Shown here: piece by piece, positions 8,019-11,967 of the stretch | Position numbering within the stretch: position 1 is the first letter of the stretch | Layout: each line of letters begins with the position of its first letter | Assembly: GCA_004380135.1 (NCBI GenBank) | Contig: QXCR01000382.1 | Location: 1 to 11,967, forward strand | Direction of reading: 5' to 3' | Length of the DNA stretch: 11,967 nt | Origin: Stemphylium vesicarium | Taxonomy: Eukaryota > Ascomycota > Dothideomycetes > Pleosporales > Pleosporaceae | The notes under the pieces: model-generated | Told to the model about the DNA's origin: nothing | Seen by the model: only the letters and a program-made list of their open reading frames with translations | The model's database searches: none | Made by a program: the position numbers and the translations under genes

Positions 8019-9131
8019 ATCTCGCTGGGGGGTTCTGGGGGCCGATCAAAGATTATGCCGAACAAAGACGGTGCGGAGGTGTGAGTGGGAGAGCGCAGTG
8101 CAGTGTTTTTCGCTGGGTTGGTGGCGCTTGTGTGGGCTCCACGTTCGTTGTGTGTGAGTAGTGAACGTGAAGCCCGCGCGCGGTGAGCTCTTCTTGGCTC
8201 CCGTTGGAGGTTGAAGGAAGACAGTGTAGATGACATGGAGGATGGATGCATCTTGTAGACACGGCCATGAGCACGGGCGTTTACTATACGAGGTAGACGC
8301 ACGTGTTGCGGTGAGGCTTGGTGAGGCGTAGTAGTATTATGCAATGTGAAGTATTACATCGATTCGCGCAGGACGGTTGAGGACGGTCTCGTACCGTTTT
8401 TTGCAGGAGAAGTGATAGGTGGTCAAGTGAGATAGCCATGCCAGTTTGATGTCACACTACACCTGTTGCAAACAGCCCGTGGTAAAGCTACCAATCAGAA
8501 TTGCAGGGTAACAGAGCTGGTGGAGGATAAAGCAGGCAGTGTGGGGTCCAATATCAAGCAATTGCATTCTCACGCTACGACCTTGGCAAAAGAAACTAGT
8601 TTGCAATTGGTGGGCTGATTTTACGGTCGCTATGGCAAGACCACTCGCGTGACCGTCGACAACTGTGGGGGAATCATCCGCACTGGTGGTGGACAGAGAC
8701 CATTGCATTCGTTCTCCATCTTTTTGTACTGTAGTATTGTAGTCTTGCGTTGGGTAGAAGCGCATTTGGAAACACCTGTGCGCACGACGTGATGTGTGAC
8801 TTGTATAGACTGAGCAGAGATTGCGTTTGTTATGGAGTGACTGTACATTAAGAAGCGGTAGCAAAGCTGCGAGGTGAAACAGGAATGGAGCAGGGGATTG
8901 TTGAAGCGGTAAACACGGGCTGAGAGGGCAGGATGTCGATGGCGAATATAAAGATGAAAAGAGGGTGTAATAATAGAGGACTGTGGGAAAGATTAGCACC
9001 CATAGTATAGTGCACAGTAGCGCACATTCGCCAACACGCCCAAGCTGAGCACACATTGACCAAGTCTTTCGTGCTGGGTATATCATCTCGCATGAATTCT
9101 TCACCTGACTCAAATCTTCCTGTGATACATT
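8019..9131. other. promoter side of the Snf2 gene and intergenic DNA
   Basis: No gene is supported over about 1.1 kb. Bases 8019-8344 stay open on the minus strand in a Ser/Pro/His/Arg-rich frame that looks like 5' untranslated sequence; it ends in a perfect GTAAGT donor at 8015-8010, discussed as a finding. Bases 8457-9113 are open on the minus strand for 218 codons, but the translation is rich in C, H, Q and L with no conserved motif, and it lies between a gene promoter and the end of a pseudogene. Regulatory sequence for the Snf2 gene should be here, but I see no clear TATA element. Confidence 0.5.
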
Positions 9132-10118
9132 CTATCCCTCTCCCATCATCCCTACAATCCTCGCAATATCCGCCTTCAACTTCGTCACGAACGCATCATA
9201 AAATAACCGGATACGGCGAGCAATTGCTACACTTATGCACAAAACTGCCCTCCGATGTCTTGACCGCGGCCAAATCCTCCATACTCATATCCTTACCTGC
9301 ATGATCGTTCCCTCAGGGTACACGGGCCTCGTGCCACTATCCACAAACTCGAAGAACGCGGGGTCGATAGGCACACTGCCTAGGAAAGGCATTCAGAAAT
9401 CGATAGCCATGACTTCACTCCGCCTCTGCTGAGAACGTTTGTGCATTCGGAACAACGCTGAGGACTCTTATGCCGGTCATTTTTTGCAGAAGTTGAGCTA
9501 CTTTTTTATGCCGCTGATGCTGATGGCTTGGGGTGTTGCTACCATTACTGTGTTGGCTAGGAGAGGGAGGTTTGGGTAGAGCGAGGGCGAAAGTGTGGCG
9601 CTATTTAGCAGAGTCTCAAGAAGAGACTGTGCTCTTCGAAGGTACCGGGTGGAGTGTCCACGAGCAGGTATTCGAGCGGCGGCCAAAGGACATCAGTAAG
9701 GAACTGTCGAACCATAGCCGTCTCCTTGGGACCACGCCAGATTACCGCGTCAGAGCGTGAAGCCACCATGAAATCTAGTGATATGCAAGAGAACTTCCAA
9801 TCTTCTCTCTTTTTGCGCCATCTGCTGCCTCCCCCTCTACGGTACCATCTTGTCCTTCCATCTTCTTCAGTCTCTTCGCAGGCAGCGTCTTTGCGTCATG
9901 TACATCGTCCCGTGTCCAATCGCCTGGTGCCTGCCGTACTTTGAATCCTCGATACCGAATAGGCGCGGTATACTCGGGCCCGTAAGACACATACCCACAC
10001 CAACTGAATGTCCTTGTAGCGATGGCGTCAGGACGAGTTGCATAGTTGCGCTCGACCTTCCGACGACGCCTCTATGGGAAAGCACGAGGGGGATGCTGCG
10101 AATGTTGTCGAGACGCAT
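9132..10118 (-). pseudogene. CFD1: decayed Cfd1/NUBP2-like Fe-S cluster scaffold ATPase
   Basis: Reading the minus strand through several frames recovers most of a Cfd1-type P-loop ATPase, which with Nbp35 assembles 4Fe-4S clusters in the cytosol. Pieces in order: MRLDNIRSIPLVLS then a P-loop ruin (HRGVVGRSS, 10076-10050, where the family has GKGGVGKSS); LQGHSVGV and LTGPSIPRLFGIEDSK; VRQAPGDWT; RSDAVIWRGPKETAMVRQFL; VDTPPGTFEEH (DTPPGT at 9658-9641, the Mrp/NBP35 signature); NTVMVATPQAISIS; LNFCKK and TGIRVLSVV; ECTNVLSRGG (9448-9422); FLGSVPIDP (9386-9360); TRPVYPEGTIM; EDLAAVKTSEGSFVHKCSNC; FVTKLKADIARIVG. The final stop is TAG at 9134-9132. The pieces lie in different frames, with at least six frameshifts and internal stops. 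The segment that should carry the CPxC cluster ligands between LSVV and ECTNV is gone. Cfd1 is essential in yeast, so an intact copy must exist elsewhere; this is a dead duplicate. Confidence 0.88.
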
Positions 10119-10148
10119 CGCGACCAATTTGAGACGTTTGCGAAGTAT

Positions 10149-10563
10149 TCAGAGCGTCATGCGTTCTAGCTCCTTCTTGCGCGCGAGGTAGATTTCCGGA
10201 AGCTCGATGTGGCTGGGTATAGCTTTACTTGTCAGCTTTCTTCGCCGAGAGACTCGCCGAAGGTTTCTTGCCGGGAGCGTTGTCGATCATGTCCCGAGTA
10301 ATCAGACCAATGAAGTAAGCTTTCGTCGTAAGGTGAGGGTCTTTAGGGTCGCTGACGGGCGTTTTGCTTTCTCGACCCGTGTGGCCTCACTGTTGAGTGG
10401 GCGGCTCATCCTTTCGGCAGCGTTGGCTTTGCTGCGCACCGGGAAGATGGGGGGTTCGTGAAGAATTTTCTAGACGACTGAGGTGATGAAGAAGCAATGG
10501 GAGTCGAGAGACCAATTTGTGTGCGCGTCTGCCTGCACAGAAAGACGTCCTGAGGGAGACCAT
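10149..10563 (-). pseudogene. unidentified decayed coding frame upstream of the Cfd1 relic
   Basis: From the ATG at 10563 the minus strand reads MVSLRTSFCAGRRAHKLVSR, which is basic, Ser/Leu-rich and free of acidic residues, like a mitochondrial presequence. A shift leads to SSSPQSSRKFFTN, another to PPIFPVRSKANAAERMSR and LNSEATRVEKAKR, then SDPKDPHLTTKAYFIGLITR and DMIDNAPGKKPSASLSAKKA. A last in-frame-looking block, IELPEIYLARKKELERMTL, ends at TGA 10151-10149. The blocks have coding-like composition, but I do not recognise the family. The frame ends only about 30 nt before the Cfd1 ATG, unusually close for two fungal genes, so a deletion or a fused ancestral model is possible. At least three frame changes are needed. 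Confidence 0.5.
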
Positions 10564-11254
10564 GGTATCGAGAACGGCAGCATAGAGATAGCAACTACAC
10601 CCACAGTACCATCGTCAGATGCGCGAACACAGTACTATCGGTTGGCATTAATGGATAGCCTGCATGCTTATTTTGAGATTAGTCTGGGTTGGAATAGACG
10701 CAGTAGTAGTTGTTGTTCAGAGTGTCTGCGGAACGATGGTGGGGTCGATAGTTGGTGAATGTAAGATGTGGGAACCGAGATGAGGAGAGAGAAAGTTGTT
10801 CAATTGAGAGAGCTACACAGAGCGATTATATACATGAGTGGAGTTTCTAGAGCATTCTAGATCAGCAAGTAATACACGATCACGGGAACAAGGTGCCAAG
10901 GCTGACATAAGACCATCTACCTATCGCAAAGCACAATTTGAGTCTAGAGATCTTTGCGCAGAGTACTAAGGTGTAAGATAGTGGTCGCTAGAAGAGAGTA
11001 TGACGCGCATGATGTCGCAAGTAATGGTGAGGTTGTGGGGCGCGCTTTGAAATCCGAGGACTAGGTAAGTGGGGAGGTTTTGCGGCGAGATCGGAGGTCC
11101 GACCTCAAGCTGGAGCTTATTACTGTTATTCAATCAAACAGGTTATGTGGACGAGGTCTGCAAGGCGATAAGCAGTAAAGACAATTTGAAAGTACCTTGT
11201 TACTTAAGACCTAGCATACCTAATTTGCTTACTTCGCAATTAGCTTAGTCTCCT
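10564..11254. other. gene-free interval
   Basis: About 690 bp with no supported gene. Frames are short and in-frame stops are frequent on both strands. An open frame on the plus strand at 10483-10758 overlaps the antisense of the upstream relic and shows no family motif. No transposon ends, tandem repeats or RNA genes were recognised. Confidence 0.5.
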
Positions 11255-11289
11255 GCATGCTTCTGCTCCTCGCTTGAAGAGAAGCATGC
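11255..11289. repeat. 10-bp perfect hairpin
   Basis: GCATGCTTCT (11255-11264) and AGAAGCATGC (11280-11289) are exact inverted complements separated by 15 nt. It sits about 20 bp before the earliest ATG of the plus-strand coding relic, so it could be a 5' regulatory hairpin, a small transposon end, or chance. Confidence 0.6.
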
Positions 11290-11308
11290 GGACTAATTGT
11301 AACTTCCA

Positions 11309-11741
11309 ATGCTACAAGAAATGCAATGACTACAAAACGATGACGTCAGCCCTAACGAAACAAACGCCCTCCTGGATATTCATACTTTTCATGAAGCATC
11401 CAATCACTCGCCTGGTGCAGCGCTGTCTTTCATACCGTCGTTCAAGCAACAGGCTTCCTAAGCGGTACCTCTCCAACAGCCTCCAATCTTTATCCCGCAG
11501 CACCCTTCTCCATCGTTACCAAGATCTTCATCGTCGCGAGATGGCCCTTACATAACTGACAGGAAGATACGACGCCTTATGATCGCCAAAGCCATGCAAA
11601 ACGAGTGTCGAAAAATGGCTAGACAAATGGATACGCGTCACTGATCTCATGAGAATCCTTGGCAGGCCTGAGATAAAAGGAGGACAAGTTCAAGAAGCCG
11701 CTATCGATAAGAGAGTTAAAGAGGGCAACGTTGATATGTAA
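11309..11741 (+). pseudogene. unidentified decayed coding relic
   Basis: The plus strand reads MLQEMQ, a TGA at 11327-11329, then LQNDDVSPNETNALLDIH and onward to a TAA at 11459-11461. The same frame continues through VPLQQPPIFIPQHPSPSLPR and SSSSRDGPYITDRKIRRLMI to NECRKMARQMDTR, where a TGA appears at 11642-11644. A one-base shift there gives VTDLMRILGRPEIKGGQVQE and KRVKEGNVDM, ending at TAA 11739-11741. Sense composition on both sides of each break supports a former gene. The first two nonsense codons fit CGA to TGA and CAA to TAA, both C-to-T changes. I recognise no domain; a Pro/Ser/Gln-rich linker followed by a basic helical segment is all that can be said. Confidence 0.55.
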
Positions 11742-11774
11742 GCTGGTATGTAATGGGACAGTGTAAATTCTATA

Positions 11775-11780
11775 AATAAA
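11775..11780 (+). promoter_or_regulatory. AATAAA poly(A)-type signal
   Basis: AATAAA lies 34 nt past the TAA that closes the plus-strand relic, within an A/T-rich patch. Its position fits the 3' end of that former gene, and it sits between two convergent coding ends. A hexamer alone is weak evidence in fungi. Confidence 0.4.
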
Positions 11781-11857
11781 CATTCAAGGTATGCGACAAT
11801 CCAAAGCCTTAGCAACTTGTCCTACACCCAACCAAACTTCCTTCTGGCAATGTGTAC

Positions 11858-11967
11858 TCAGCCCCTTGTATCGTAGTCGATAAACTCGGGTTGCACCACA
11901 GTCTGACCCGTCACATGCTCTATATCTCGTACGACCAAATCGAAGGGAATCATGTACGAGACATGGG
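11858..11967 (-). CDS. C-terminal end of an unidentified protein, cut by the window
   Basis: From the right edge the minus strand is open for about 35 codons and reads SYMIPFDLVVRDIEHVTGQ then TVVQPEFIDYDTRG before TGA at 11860-11858. The composition is strongly protein-like (hydrophobic alternation, Val/Asp/Glu-rich). Directly after the stop, another frame reads AEYTLPEGSLVG, so the stop may itself be the result of a frameshift and this may be another pseudogene. I do not recognise the family. It converges on the plus-strand relic. Confidence 0.5.
   Translation of the reverse strand, partial: HVSYMIPFDLVVRDIEHVTGQTVVQPEFIDYDTRG

Noticed and set aside
8457..9113. 218-codon open frame on the minus strand
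   Set aside because: Its length is a little surprising, but the translation is rich in Cys, His, Gln and Leu with no motif or domain order, and it lies in the promoter and pseudogene interval. I treat it as a chance frame.
9296..9302. GTAAGG after CAG in the Cfd1 relic as an intron donor
   Set aside because: Cfd1-like sequence (GKDMS, EDLAAVKTSEG) continues directly after it with one base of frame change, so it is a frameshift and not a splice site.
1..11967. tRNA or rRNA genes
   Set aside because: I looked for cloverleaf-type A and B boxes and conserved rRNA stretches by eye and saw none.

Overview
The window looks like the subtelomere of a filamentous ascomycete chromosome, with the chromosome end to the left. 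Four things point there. Variant CCCTAA telomere-type units lie near base 100 on the plus strand. Two fungal-type DNA transposon remains follow. The one large gene has 49-55-nt introns with CTAAC branch points and CACAG acceptors. Pseudogene relics fill the rest. The transposase sequences and the architecture feel most like Dothideomycetes (Pleosporales), but that placement is inference from memory and was not searched.

Layout. Bases 1-300 hold degenerate telomere-like repeats and two diverged 61-bp repeats. A 5'-truncated hAT transposase lies at 882-1787 (minus). A complete pogo/Fot1-like (Tc1/mariner superfamily) element lies at 2259-3389, with 49-bp terminal inverted repeats and TA target duplications. 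Its transposase has lost the second and third catalytic acidic residues by internal deletion and also carries a nonsense codon and a frameshift. Bases 3766-8018 (minus) hold the one apparently functional gene. Three open frames join through two short introns into a Snf2-type ATPase of about 1,362-1,382 aa, with an acidic serine-rich, AT-hook-bearing N-terminal half.

The right third is a graveyard. At 9132-10118 (minus) is a decayed copy of the cytosolic iron-sulfur scaffold ATPase Cfd1/NUBP2 (Mrp/NBP35 family), recognisable over most of its length but broken in at least six places and lacking its P-loop lysines and CPxC motif. Just upstream is a second broken frame (10149-10563) that I cannot identify. 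At 11309-11741 (plus) is an unidentified decayed coding relic, and at the right edge (11858-11967, minus) the C-terminal end of another coding frame.

The genes do not form a pathway. The picture is one intact, possibly subtelomere-associated Snf2 gene among inactivated transposons and duplicated, decaying gene fragments. Several nonsense codons (CAA or CAG to TAA or TAG, CGA to TGA) could come from C-to-T change such as repeat-induced point mutation, but indels account for most of the damage.
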